Shown here piece after piece: positions 1 to 11,430 of a stretch of 64,000 nucleotides of DNA. The DNA is from Phyto melanocephala (Eukaryota; Arthropoda; Insecta; Diptera; Rhinophoridae), in the NCBI GenBank assembly GCA_941918925.1, contig OW799234.1, positions 111,823,128 to 111,887,127 on the forward strand. The letters are read 5' to 3'. The translations under genes and the position numbers were made by a program. Below the pieces are notes generated by a model. That model was not told the origin of the DNA. It made no database searches and was given only the letters and a program-made list of their open reading frames with translations. Numbering within the stretch: position 1 is the stretch's first letter; each line of letters starts with the position of its first letter.

Positions 1-1347
1 TAATTCTATTATAAATATATTCACTCGTATATACTTTAGAGTTTATTCACATTGCAGTTTAAAGCTTTAGACTAGATAGTAATATCAAGTCTTAACACAA
101 AACAGAGAGAGCAAGTCTTAGTTGACATGTTTTAACCTGTCCAAGCTAGTAATTTTAAGATTACATTAAAAACATATTTATTCAGTCTTATCAAGGGAAA
201 ATTATCTTTGAATTAGTTGTATAAGAAGCAGGTAAGTGTTGTCTCAGATTAAGATTGGATTCCTTCACTAATCCATTATTTATGAACTTTAGTAGCTCAT
301 CAAGCTCTGTAACGTTCATTTACGAATTTAGGCAACAGATTTTAAATTTTTTTAGACACATGACGTTATTTAAGCGTAGGAAAAAATTTTTCAATTCTTA
401 TTAGAAACTCTATACCAAAAGCACAGAAAACTTGAACGTTCAAATACAATTTCAATACATAAATATTGTTTGCCATAATTTGCTGCTATTTTAAATTAAT
501 TCGTTTTAATTGTATTCTCAAATGCTTTTTAACAGTGGAGCTGTGCTTTGATATCATGTATCTACATACATAAGAAGGGTGTCCAAACAATATTGCCAAA
601 TTTGAATTAACCACAATTTGGTTAATACGAGCTGTACGATGATTTTTTTATTGTTGCCTGCAAATTAGGAATATTAAAAGTTTTCAAATATATCTCTGCT
701 GAAAATGAGATTTTATTCGATAAATCCACATTAATTTGAAAGTGCATTTCCACTTACAAATTCCTTTCAAGTTTTCCACAACTACGAGAATGGTTTTTTT
801 GGTGCAAAGTTGTGACTAAAAACTTTACATAATTGGTGATAACTTTGCCAATACTTTCACCATTTTTTTTAAATCGTTTCTACGTTTTTCGTTTGAATAT
901 TTCTCAATATTCCTTATCAGGGCACACGTATGTGACAACTGTCACAAAACTCACTGTAAGACTCCTACTATCAATACATGAAGTGGTCAAATGAACAGCG
1001 TTGTCAACTTTGCACTGTTTTTCGTGCTTTTCGATATTTTTGACGCGTGAAATTTTCGAATCAGTGCTTGGTGCGGTTATTTTTTTAATTTATAGTATTT
1101 GTCTCTTTTCCTCTGTAACACCAAATACAAGATTTTAAATTAATTTTTTTTTTCATGGAAAATAATTTTCGAAAGGGTAATTTAAGGTACAAAACTAAAA
1201 AATATTAATTTTACTTTATTCACTGTAAAATGGTATTAAGTTGATTTTTGCTATAAGTGGATTAAATATTTAACATTTATTTTGTTACTCGTTTTTCTAT
1301 ATCGTGTATGGTTAATGAGACATAAATTACGCACTTTTTATAAAGTA
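1..1347. other. AT-rich non-coding stretch
   Basis: No open frame of note, RNA gene or clear repeat was recognised. The sequence is AT-rich with scattered homopolymer runs. It ends at the TA dinucleotide (1346-1347) that forms the left flank of the DD41D element. Confidence 0.5.
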
Positions 1348-1524
1348 AAGGGTGTTTTTTTAAGCCCGATACAACTTGAAATTGTAAAAAATAACACAAA
1401 AAATTAAATTGTAATCAACATTTTTTTTTTATTCGAAAGATCAATACGTGACATTAACATTTGAAAAGGATTTCGGGCATATGGGCACCGCGGCTGTTCT
1501 TGACGAAGCGCATTCTGGACGTCC
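1348..1524. repeat. Left 177-bp inverted arm of the DD41D element
   Basis: It is inverted relative to 2074-2250 and ends inward at the motif ATTCTGGACGTCC. Read on the minus strand it repeats the transposase C-terminal codons (RMRFVKNSRGAHMPEI), which marks it as a copied 3' end. Confidence 0.85.
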
Positions 1525-2144
1525 GTTGTTTTATCGCAAAATTGTGTTCAGCGATGAGGTTTGTTAATAAGCAAAATTGCCGCATATGGAGCGAGACCAA
1601 TCCACAAGAGACCCTACAGACTCCATTACATCCAGCAAAATGCACCGTTTGGTGCGGTTTTCACGCTGGTGGCATCATCGGACCTTATTTCTTCAAAAAT
1701 GAGGCCGGAGCTCGCGTTACGGTCAATGGAGATCGTTACCGCACCATGATCAATGATTTTTTGTTTGAAAATATGGATGACATTGATCCGGAGGAGATGT
1801 GGTTTCAACAGGATGGCGCTACGTGCCATACGGCGAACGCAACCATCGACTTATTGAAATCAAAATTTGGCGATAAGTTGATTTCGAGAAATGGACCTGT
1901 CAATTGGCCTTCAAGGTCGTGCGATTTGACACCTCTCGATTATTTCCTGTGGGGCTACGTGAAGTCACTGGTTTATGCTGATAAACCAGCAACAATTGAC
2001 GCCTTGGACGCCAGCATTGTTCGTGTTATTCGTGGCATACGGCCAGCAGTCCTCGAAAAAGTGGCCCAAAATTGGACGTCCAGAATGCGCTTCGTCAAGA
2101 ACAGCCGCGGTGCCCATATGCCCGAAATCATTTTCAAATGTTAA
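1461..2144 (+). pseudogene. Tc1/mariner DD41D transposase, C-terminal half, frameshifted
   Basis: About 195 residues from VNKQNCRIW to the stop read as the catalytic core of a Tc1/mariner transposase, the DDE/D enzyme that cuts and re-inserts its own element. Visible motifs are VWCG, GGIIGPYFF, QQDGATCH and CDLTPLDYFLWGYVK. The second catalytic Asp is residue 118 (codon 1812-1814) and the third is residue 160 (codon 1938-1940). The 41 residues between them put it in the DD41D group, which includes rosa. The first Asp, in FSDE near 1547-1558, is in another frame, so a small indel separates it. The first 32 residues of the open frame are inverted-arm sequence, not transposase. The N-terminal helix-turn-helix region is absent. 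Non-functional. Confidence 0.85.
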
Positions 2145-2250
2145 TGTCACGTATTGATCTTTCGAATAAAAAAAAAATGTTGATTACAATTTAATTTTTT
2201 GTGTTATTTTTTACAATTTCAAGTTCTATCGGGCTTAAAAAAACACCCTT
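2074..2250. repeat. Right 177-bp inverted arm of the DD41D element
   Basis: Mirror partner of 1348-1524. It holds the transposase C-terminus, the stop codon at 2142-2144 and the 3' terminal sequence ending CACCCTT before TA. Confidence 0.85.
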
Positions 2251-2369
2251 TATATTTGTTTCTTTTCACTTTGCAATTTTACAAACAACAATTAACACCC
2301 TGTTGAATTCTATGTTTACATTGATAGAAACTTTTATATTGAGAGCATTACGATATTTGGCCTTATAAT

Positions 2370-2988
2370 AGGTTCGTTCGAGTACTTTTAATGCTCTTTG
2401 TAGTAAATGAGTAATTATTTATTAAATTGAAAATTTCGCTCTCAAAAAGAGACATTGTCCAAAAAAGTACTCGAACAGACGTTTGTAAAAATTCGTAAGA
2501 TTGAAGCAACAGCTGATGGCAAATAAATATTGTGTTGAAACAATTTTTGCGCTTTTGATATTTATTTCCTTTTCTATCGGTACTCGACAAATCAAACAAA
2601 TTAAATTAATCAAATAACAAAAATTAAAACATCTGTAGACATTGTTAACTAACTTTATTTCACAAACAATTTAAATTTAATAATATTTTGCACTTTTGTT
2701 TGGATTTTCCTTTTTTTTTAATATTTTTTTCACAAGTTGTATACCTACTTTTTGTTTGCTTACTTTTGTTTGTTTACCTTTTGAATCATATGCTTTTTGG
2801 TTTTGCTAAATATTACTGCAAGAATTTTCTGTAGTAAAAATTTGCCAATACTCAGTCAAGAACTGTCTCTTTTCGCTCTCTATTTGTGCTCTCATTTACT
2901 ACAAATTTGTGTAAACGAACGCAATTTCGTAAAATGCAGTAAAAATTTGTACAAATTCGTACAAATTTGTGAGTTCTCGAACGAACCT
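2370..2988. mobile_element. MITE-like element with AGGTTCGTTCGAG termini
   Basis: The left end AGGTTCGTTCGAGTACT is matched in inverse by the right end at about 2971-2988. The inside (about 619 bp) has no coding frame. Related submotifs (ACTCGAAC, AAATTCGTA, TTTGTACAAA) recur within it. No unambiguous target duplication was seen, so the superfamily is open. Confidence 0.55.
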
Positions 2989-3049
2989 AATATTAATAAT
3001 GGAATATCTGAAGACTCATGTGTCTAATATCGCTAGCAATAAAATTCAG

Positions 3050-3830
3050 TTTGTTGTCAGTTATAAAATATGGTAACCCAGAGGGCAACTGACGTCTAAG
3101 CCGTCAATTTTTCTGAAAAATAGTAAAAAACTAATATTGGCAAGTGTGAAGTTGAAGTTGACACACGGTTTAAAAATGTTTTTTTGCAAATAAATTTATT
3201 TTTCAATTTATCTGCCGCTTATGTGGTTATGGTCCTTTAAGAAGAGATGATGATCCTATAAGAAGCGATGGGAACTTATTTTATTTTTATATGGAAATTT
3301 ACAGAAAACCATTTTAAACTCAGTCAGTTTTGTTTTCAAAATTACTGGCGTTTTTCTCGGTTTATGTGCTTTCTGATATATCAAAATTGAAAACGCTGAA
3401 AATTAAATCCTTCACTCTAAAAGAAAGGTTTAGGTAAATAAATAATTTTTATAATAAATTTATAAATGGGTCAAATATAGTAATGAAAGTATGTATTTTT
3501 ATAATAAATTTATAAATGGGTCAAATATAGTAATGAAAGTATGCCAGCTGAAGCATATTGAAAGGGCTGCTTAGAATGCGGAAGCCTATCGAAAAGTGTA
3601 AAATCCTAGATGGCATCCGAAACAAATTGTCAGATAATATCTTTTCTCAACCCTACCAAAATGGTTATCAAATGACACGGCTTTACTAGTAAAATATGCA
3701 GCCAACTTTATGTGCAAAAATTCAAAATCAAGATGGTGTCAAAAATAATAAAGCAAAATTTTGAGCGACATTATCAGATTCAGCCAGGGTACACTTCTAC
3801 AGGTGGCGGTGCCAGCCCAGCTGATTATTT
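3050..3830 (+). repeat. Decayed dispersed repeat (family C, long HINE interior)
   Basis: Contains the phrases ATGGGTCAAATATAGTAAT, 'aaccctaccaaaatggttatc' and 'tcaaaatcaagatggtgtca'. The same phrases, in the same order, occur at 53.7-54.2 kb and 63.1-63.5 kb. There they adjoin ruined HINE-A ends, so family C is probably the interior of longer A-type elements. Confidence 0.5.
3445..3543. repeat. Two-copy 50-bp tandem duplication
   Basis: Units 3445-3494 and 3495-3543 are near-identical and carry the phrase TATAAATGGGTCAAATATAG. The near-identity implies a recent local duplication within the older family C copy. Confidence 0.9.
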
Positions 3831-4553
3831 TTTGTGAGCCAATGTTTGTCAAACTCTATACAAAAAAAGAGATTTCAGTGGCAAGAATTGTCAAACTCCA
3901 TATAAAAAAAAGAGAGCCAAAAATTGTTCTCCTTTACGCTATCACCTTATGTAATTACACTATGGATTCAGGACTGCTGAATAAGGTACTCTTATTTGTT
4001 ACTTTACTGATCTTCAATGACTACTCTACCTATATCAAAATTTAAAATACAATTACAGTTAAAAAAAAAAAATTATATAAAATATTTCCATAAATTTAAG
4101 TAAATTGTCTAATAGATTTAAAAAAACGAAAAATGCCTTAAAAATAAAATAGAATTAACTAACTGACACACATTAAATCATTATTTATGTTTTAAGATAA
4201 AATCAAAGGGCTTTGTCCACAAATATTTTTGAATAAAACTCATCCTTAAATGTACACACATACATATTTATGTATGTATTTATTTATATGAACATATGGT
4301 TACTCATTGATTGTTGTATAACATTTTTTTTTTCATTTATTTATACAGCACGCTATTGCTATAGTAAACCCGCCAGACATTTTGGCACCACTCCAAATTG
4401 TCTAGCCCAACGGGAAATGTATGTGTGCATATAAGATTTCTGTAATCCTTGTTTGTAAATTTATTTTAATTTTAAGCAACTTTAAATAAACTTTTATAAT
4501 GTTTTTTTTTTCTTTTAATAAAAAATAATAAATTTTATTTTATATAATTAATA

Positions 4554-4742
4554 TTACTTTATTAACCTTTGTAATGGTTGTGGCACAACGTTTTTTAATT
4601 CCATTTCCTTATTGGCGGCATTATTTTTTTCAGCACTATCCGTGCTGGCTGTTGTATGCGAGCGTGAGACGGGCAATGTTGCCATATTATCACCACCTTC
4701 AATATCGACGGTAGCAACTTTGACTTCACCACCGTTACCCAT
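4554..4742 (-). CDS. Possible first coding exon of an unidentified minus-strand gene
   Basis: The minus strand opens with ATG at 4742 in the context AAAATGG, close to the fly translation-start consensus, and reads 62 codons to a stop. The peptide begins MGNGGEVKVATVDIEGG and is rich in Ser, Thr, Asn and Ala, unlike translations of the surrounding AT-rich sequence. Base composition is also clearly richer in G and C. The upstream minus-strand sequence is A-rich like a fly 5' leader. A possible splice donor (CAAAG then GTTAAT) lies just before the stop, so the stop may be intronic. No domain was recognised. The Gly at position 2 could be myristoylated, but position 6 is Glu, so the signal is weak. 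Coding status is inference. Confidence 0.4.
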   Translation of the reverse strand: MGNGGEVKVATVDIEGGDNMATLPVSRSHTTASTDSAEKNNAANKEMELKNVVPQPLQRLIK

Positions 4743-6187
4743 TTTCTTTTTATTTAAATTGTTTTATTATTTTTTTGTTCTTTTATTTTTAAGTAACTTT
4801 GCTTTGATTTTTATATTTTTTATAATTATAATTATTCTGAATCGATTATTTTATTTTAAAATTCACATGTTTTACTTTTAATTGTTTAATACAACTTGGA
4901 CGTTTGTTTTAGAATAAAATTTGTTTTTTTTTCGTTGTCTGCAATCACGTCTTAACTGTATTTAAAAAATGGTTTCAAATTATTATTTGGTTTAGTCAGT
5001 TGATCATTACTTTGTGAATTCCTTTAACATTCATACTATTGTGGAAGGAGAGTTTGAATGGAAGCTAAAGAAAATTATTAATATTATTGCCCCTTAGTAC
5101 ATTTTATTTAATGGTCTCATGTCTGTAACTTTTTATCTCTTTATTTCTCTTCCAAGGACGTTGTTAAAGAGTATTATTTAGAGTAAGAATACAGAATTAC
5201 ACTCTTCAATATATTGTTTGTTATCCAAAAGTTTGTTTTGAATTTTATCTATGAAAAAGCTTTTCAAAATACGTTACTATTTCAAGCAATACTTTGCACG
5301 AAAAATTAAAAAAAAAACTACCATAAACCTAAATGTTTGTTTTTTTAACTTTTAACATTATTTTGTTAACATGTTATTAACTCTTAGATTATATCACTTT
5401 TTAGAAAAATAAATTTTTGTAAAATATTTGTGGGTTTCTTTAAATTCATTGTACACACTGCTGTAATGTTGTTGTGGGTGTGTCTTTTACAAGATTTTTA
5501 TGTATTTCGGATTCTGATGTTTATTTTTACGAGATACATACAATTTCGTTTTCTCTTCAACATAACTGTTCATCTGTTAATTAGCATAAACAAAAAATAT
5601 TATCCATTTAAGCAGTCAAAGGTTATAGTTTGTACATAACCATTCATAGTATTCCCTTAGATGCTTAACAAAATCTGCCTTTAACACTTTTGATCAGGTA
5701 CGATTTTCATAAAAAAAATAGCAGTCTCTTCTGAGGACTAGTAAATAAAGTTGTAAAATTGTGTGTATATGTGCCTGACTAACATACATGCAAACAAGTA
5801 GAATTTTTACACATGCTCTCATATCCAGCATCTATTCGACACCCTCTTACATTAACCAAAATACCCAAAATAAAATTAACCAAATTCATCCACCCTCATT
5901 TACAACTTCTGGTCACATATGTATGTATGTATGTACTTCTAGTATGTTTTCAAGACAATTTACATCAATGTTATTGCATGTGAGTATTGAGTAAAGAAAG
6001 GGCCTTTAATAAGGGCCCAAAAACATGAATTTTTCGTATATTTGCTGCATAATTAATATTTATTTTCAATTAATATTTAAAATAAAGTGAGTTCACTACA
6101 CGGTGTCATATACTATAAATATTTTTTAGAATAGGTAAGAATTTTAAGAAATTTAATATTAAATCATTAGGCATTTAGTTTGTAATT
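4743..6187. other. AT-rich sequence, possible 5' leader at its left edge
   Basis: No gene was recognised. The part next to 4742 could be 5' untranslated sequence of the candidate minus-strand exon. The remainder holds T-rich tracts and a short (GTAT)n run near 5920. Confidence 0.4.
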
Positions 6188-6191
6188 AATA

Positions 6192-6446
6192 TCGATGCCT
6201 TACTTCCTCAACCTCGTATCTTAAAAAATACGGTTTTAACTTTTTCATATCAAACGATTGTTTTATGCTTTAACTAAAAAAGATTAGTATATTATTACTA
6301 TTAATATACATAAATACAATCAATTCCTTAATAATTGCATTTAAACTTTTAACCAAACACCGAAGTATAAAAAGATGAACCGTTTTTTTTTTCTCTTCTA
6401 AAAATTTTTATTTTTAAGCTACGAGGTTGAGGAAGTAAGGCATCGA
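6192..6446. mobile_element. 255-bp MITE with about 27-bp terminal inverted repeats
   Basis: The left end TCGATGCCTTACTTCCTCAA continues to CCTCGTA and is matched perfectly in inverse at the right end (about 6420-6446). TA lies on each side (6190-6191 and 6447-6448), as for Tc1/mariner-mobilised MITEs. The AT-rich interior has no coding frame. Confidence 0.75.
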
Positions 6447-6485
6447 TATATTATTTTCATAATATATATTTTAATAATTAAGAAA

Positions 6486-6487
<2 letters not shown>

Positions 6488-6570
<83 letters not shown>
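6488..6570. repeat. (ATT)n microsatellite, 5' flank of R1-like insertion
   Basis: Uninterrupted ATT/TTA repeats run directly into the first base of the retrotransposon at 6571. The same repeat resumes after its poly(A). Confidence 0.95.
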
Positions 6571-7610
6571 GCAGCACGTAACATGGAAGAAGCTCAGAGA
6601 AAGCTTAACCAAGTTATGCTTAAGGCGAAGTTATGGCTGGATTCCCACAACCTTAAGCTAGCCACGGAGAAAACGGAACTTCTAATAATTACAAGGAAGC
6701 ATACCCCTTTAGAGGTGGACATGAGGGTCTTGTCTGAGACAATTAAGACAAGCAAGTGGATTAAATATCTGGGTTTAAAGCTGGATAGTAGATTAACGTT
6801 TCGAGACCAACTCGAATATGCTGCAACTAAAGCGGCTCAGGTGACGGTTTCTCTCAGCAGACTAATGGCAAATACTGGGGCCCAAGCTATTCCAAGAGGA
6901 AACTGATGATGGCAACGACCCAGTCAATCCTTTTGTATGGGTGCGAAATCTGGGCTGATGCTTTAAGGGCAAAGTATAGAAGAAAGATGCTGGCTGATGT
7001 ACAACGCACCTCTGCTCTGAGAGTAGCCTCAGCATATCGTACAGTATCGGAACCAGCAATACTCGTTATAAGTGGCTGTATCCCTATTGACTTACTGGCC
7101 GAGGAAAGAAGAGATCTTTGGAAAGATCGAAGGCTTATTGAAAGAAGGAACAGAGAATCGGAAACAACAAGACGAACGCATACCATGCGAAGGTGGCAAG
7201 ACAGATGGGACAGCGAATCTCGAGGCAGATGGACAGCAAGGCTGATAACAGACCTTGATAAATGGGTAAACAGAAAGCATGGCGAAATAAATTATTTCGT
7301 GACACAGATGCTTTCTGGACATGGATACTTTCTATATTACCTACACAGAATGGGAAAGGTAAACACAGGAACCTGTATGTATGGAGACAACTGCATAGAC
7401 GATGCAGAGCACACTTTCTTCAAGTGTGAGAGATGGAGTGTGGAACGACACAACTTAGAGGAAACCGTAGGGGAAATATCCCCAGAAAATATCGTGGATC
7501 TCATGATAGAAAATGAGACTAAATGGGAACACGTGGCAGCATATGTTGAAAGGCTACTACGCGCGAAAAAGCGGGACCTAGACGTAGGCATAACGACGGC
7601 TGTTCGATAG
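6571..7610 (+). pseudogene. R1-like retrotransposon RT ORF, C-terminal part, one frameshift
   Basis: The reading runs A-A-R-N-M-E-E-A-Q from 6571 through KLWLDSHNLKLATEKTELL and WIKYLGLKLDSRLTF. These are the thumb-side motifs downstream of the RT palm in R1/I-type non-LTR elements. Near 6877-6880 one G appears lost from a G run. The frame then resumes as GGPSYSKRKLMMATTQSILLYGCEIWADAL and continues to the TAG at 7608-7610. Near the C-terminus there is a zinc-knuckle-like C-x5-C-x5-H-x4-C (Cys157, Cys163, His169 and Cys174, counted from 6906). This resembles the single CCHC of R1-clade ORF2 proteins. The endonuclease and YADD-bearing palm are absent. Clade assignment is inference. Confidence 0.8.
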
Positions 7611-7783
7611 AAACAGAAGAGGAGCCCCGCCCTGAAGTAATGCGAAAGCGGTCCCAGGGAGGAGAACGGCTCGAAAAAGGGGGATTTTTAGTGGATGCAA
7701 GGTCCACATACCAGAACTGTGACGACAGTATCTGAGATGCGTCAGGCATTTTCCTCCCTTCCCGAAAAAAAAAAAAAAAAAAA
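6571..7783 (+). mobile_element. 5'-truncated R1-like non-LTR retrotransposon
   Basis: The copy has the last part of the reverse-transcriptase ORF, a short 3' UTR (7611-7764) and a 19-base poly(A) at 7765-7783. It lies between two blocks of ATT repeats, so it inserted into an ATT microsatellite or its target repeat was extended. Truncation falls exactly at the microsatellite edge, as expected for incomplete target-primed reverse transcription. Confidence 0.8.
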
Positions 7784-7819
7784 TTATTATTATTATTATT
7801 ATCATTATTATTATTATTA
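7784..7819. repeat. (ATT)n microsatellite, 3' flank of R1-like insertion
   Basis: ATT repeats with one interruption (ATC) resume straight after the poly(A) and match the 5' flank. Confidence 0.9.
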
Positions 7820-9239
7820 AATATTAGTGGTTGAAAATTCGAAAAAAATTTGAAATTAACGATTTAAAAATCATTTTTAAAATTTTCACAATTCTGTAGT
7901 TTGAACCAAAATTTTGCAATGTTTCGACACTTTTAATTTTAAAAATATATTTTATGAATTATAATGATGCACTGATTTTTAAAATTCGTCATTGAAATTA
8001 TATTCAAAATCTGGAACTTTAAAACAATTATTAATATATACAATAATTTAAGTTAAAAAAAAAATAAATCATCAAGTATAAATTTACTTAAAAACGAAAA
8101 AGGCGCTGCTTTTTTATTAAAAATATGCAGGTAATAAAGATTTTTCTTTTATATATTAAAATTGCCTTTAGTAATATATAAAAATAAACAATTAGTGATC
8201 AAAAATATTTATACTTTTCCCACGGCCTTTAGGTTTTGCAAGAAAAATAAAAATAACCTCAACTACACCCCTGCTTATGAATACATAAAATATTCACTTA
8301 AATAACCCGGGCCGACCTAGTGACCTCTCTGTAAAATACACAAACTCTCATACGATGAAATACACACTGCAACAACAAAACCAAAGTACCCAATATTCAA
8401 GTTACAACAACTCAAATACCTTTAGCTACGCTTTTATAACAAAAACAAAATTTCTATATACTAAAAATCATTTTATTTGAGCAAAATTAATTTTTGATAT
8501 TTAGTATGACTTAGTGGTAACCCTATAGAGGAATATGGCAATTTACTGATTTCAATTTAAACAGAGAGTGTGTTTACTCACGCTAGAAAGGAATAAGAGC
8601 AAATGAGTCCTTATAATACAAACAAAATATGTTCTAATACATGTAAGTATGTTTGCCTTTCATACACATATTTTTGCCATTTGTTTTATTGTAATGCTTG
8701 TTAATGCAGGGGTGGTGGGTGATGGTATAGACAAAAGGACTATGCCACCAAAAAAAATTACAAAAGAAAAAAGCATAAAATTGTGAATAGATGTTAAAGA
8801 AATATATAAATATTGTACTCGTGTACCAGTATATAAGTTTGTTTGTTTGTATCGTACTTGCTTTTTTAATCCTAGACTAAACGTATGTAGCAACGTTGTT
8901 GTAATATTTTTTTTTTTTTTTTACAAAACAAAAAAAAAGTTCTTTTAGTTTAAAAGTGTTGGGTTACTGGTGATTTTAATGCACTAGGGTACAGATTTAT
9001 TAGTACTATTTGTTAAGTGAATACTCAAATACTTAAATGATGATTAAACATTTGTTAATTAAAATTTATTTTCATAAAATTTTGAGTAAAATAACGAGAA
9101 AGAAAACGCTTAAGATTAAAATACAAAGATGCCTTATTTTGAAACCGAATATGCAATAAGTTCTATATAATCATTAAAAGTTTTTTTAAACAATTTGAAT
9201 TATATTAGTTTATATCACAGTTAATAATGTACGAACAAA
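7820..9239. other. AT-rich sequence without recognised features
   Basis: No gene, RNA or clear repeat boundary was seen. It contains homopolymer T/A tracts (for example near 8910-8935). Confidence 0.45.
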
Positions 9240-9600
9240 TTTATCAGATTTTGTAAGCAGTGCAGATTTTATTCCCTTACCGTATTGCGACCATGAAAAT
9301 GCTTAAAATGTTTGTTTACGAAAGCACAACAAAACATGTCTTGTGTACTGCTTATTGCTTCAGCAGTTCGAGAAAAAAAAAATTATGTTAATAGTAAAAT
9401 TTTTTTTTATTTCTCCCTTACTTATTGCTCCCTTTTTCAGCAGTGCGTAAGGGGAAGGCATGATAAGGTGTTCTTGGTGGGAATGAAATTAGTAAGAAAA
9501 GAGATATACGAAGTGGGACATCTCATGTAAAAAGTATGTCTTTTAGAAGAACACTTGGAAGTAGGCAAGCACTATGTAATCGATTCAAAAAGCACTTTTT
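9240..9600 (+). repeat. Diverged repeat copy 1 (pair with 11085-11430)
   Basis: Shared ordered phrases include CTTACCGTATTGC followed by CATG-AAATG, 'tatttctc(c/g)c(t)taacttattgc', GAAGTG(G/A)GAC and AGGCAAGCA. The two copies are in the same orientation about 1.85 kb apart. No coding function is evident. Confidence 0.55.
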
Positions 9601-10054
9601 GACAATAAAGCTTTTTAGTGGGCTTATAAACACGTCTTTGAACATATAATAAAATAAATGCGCATTGGGATTACGATGTGTATAGAATCCTTTGGTCTTT
9701 TTTTATGAAATCTATTTGCAGGTTCCAAATATATAGGCAAAAAATATTTTAAGGAAAATTTTATTATGCTAACCCTCCTATATCTCGGTAAAACTTTAGC
9801 TGGCAATTTTTTTATTTTAAAAAGTAGCAGATTTGGTCGTTTGGTAACCAAGATATAGGATACAACTTTTACTGGTTTCTTAGTTAATTTTTATATCGTA
9901 AAATCATTTTTGCAAGACAGAAAAATATTTTCGATCTACATAACTAGGTAAGTGTATTGATTTCTCTATTAAAAAATAAATGTCAGTTTTTATAAAAAAT
10001 TTTAATATCAATCTATTGTTATATGGCTTCAATAATGTTTGGTGTAAGACAAAT

Positions 10055-10283
10055 CATATCTGTGGCTTGAAGCTAAAAGGGCCAATGTCAAAATATTTAC
10101 TTTTGAGAAAATTGGAATTGAACTTTAACTTTTATAGATGCTTTCATAGTGACATTGGCCAGCATTTTATTTATGAAGCTGTTCTGGGTTAAGTCTGACT
10201 TTAGCTGTTTTACCATAATGAAATGATAAACTCAAAAGAGCAAAAAAGTGACATGGACCCTTTTAGCTCCAAGCCACAGATAT
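10055..10283. repeat. Foldback element with about 35-bp arms
   Basis: The left arm ATATCTGTGGCTTG with AGCTAAAAGGG (10055-10090) is mirrored by 10248-10283 with about three mismatches. The roughly 155-bp spacer includes another copy of TGACATTGGCC. This is either a small MITE or a long hairpin. No target duplication was clear. Confidence 0.65.
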
Positions 10284-11084
10284 AACATTAAAAATAATAT
10301 TTTAATCGTTTATTTAAATCCTCAGTAACTATTATTCATTTTTATATAATTATTTACGTAAGCGATATGATAAAGTACAAATTTGATTGCTACAAAAAAT
10401 TTGCAATTAAAAGGTCATTTGACGAGATATTCGCAAAACCTGCTTAGTGTGACCTTTTACCTCGCGTAAAATTTCTAGTAATACTCGGATCAGTGGGATT
10501 ATATGCAGTCATGTTGCAAAAGGAGGGTTCAGAAAAAAAGATGCAGAAAGGTAAGAGTAACAACCCCCTGAGGCCCGTATGATCGATCTATTGTGTATGA
10601 CAAACATCTGGCTTATGACTATTACGAACTTCGCTATAACAAATTGTTTTGGAAAAGTTGCTACTTTTATAACGTTGTTTTTCTCCAAAAAGAAACTTTT
10701 ATTAAGACACATTTTTATAGACAGATATTTAGTTTATAAACTCTATAATTATATTTATCTGCCATGATATATTTTTTCAATTACATAAACCGTATAACAT
10801 GCTACAAAACCATATCTACATAACTCTAAACAATACGTAATTTTATGTGAAGTAACAAAGAGAAAACAAAACGTATTTAGAAAAATATTACGTAGTTTAA
10901 AGCAATTTGTGATTGAAACGTAAACAATTTCATTTGGACAGCTTTTCTAAAACAACTTTTTTCCCTTAAGTAAAAATACGTCGTTCTTAATCTTCAACGT
11001 TATAGAGAAAATCGACGTTATGTAGAATTGTAAAATAATAACAATGGAATTTTTATAGAAACATATCATACATATCAATCATTT

Positions 11085-11430
11085 TTAAATTTTGTAAGGG
11101 ATGATTACTTGATTCACTTACCGTATTGCAAGCATGGAAATGTTTACATTAAACTCTTATCAAAATGAAAGCAAAATAGAGTAAGTCTTCTCTTATGCTT
11201 ATTATTTCGGCAGTTAAAAGAAAGGAAGAAAAATTATTTATATAACAGAGTTGTTTGTATTTCTCGCTAACTTATTGCACATGTTTAAGCTGCATTTGGT
11301 AGAACAAAATTAGCGGCGTAAAAGTGATCTACAGAAGTGAGACCTCACATAATAAAATCATGTCTTCTTAAGGCGCTCTTTGAAGCAGGCAAGCATGAGG
11401 TATGAAGTCCAAATAATTAACTTTTTTACT
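11085..11430 (+). repeat. Diverged repeat copy 2 (pair with 9240-9600)
   Basis: Second copy of the pair described at 9240, roughly two-thirds identical by eye, with scattered indels. It probably represents an old dispersed element or a local duplication. Confidence 0.5.

Larger units (their letters stand above)
1348..2250 (+). mobile_element. Defective DD41D (rosa-like) Tc1/mariner element with long inverted arms
   Basis: The element starts AAGGGTG and ends CACCCTT, and both ends abut TA (1346-1347 and 2251-2252), the target duplication expected of Tc1/mariner. The outer 177 bp on each side are near-perfect inverted copies of each other. The right arm contains the last codons of the transposase, so the left arm is an inverted copy of the 3' end rather than a true 5' end. 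The 5' half of the transposase gene is missing. This points to repair or template switching that replaced the left half with an inverted right end. The copy cannot code for an active transposase. Confidence 0.85.
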
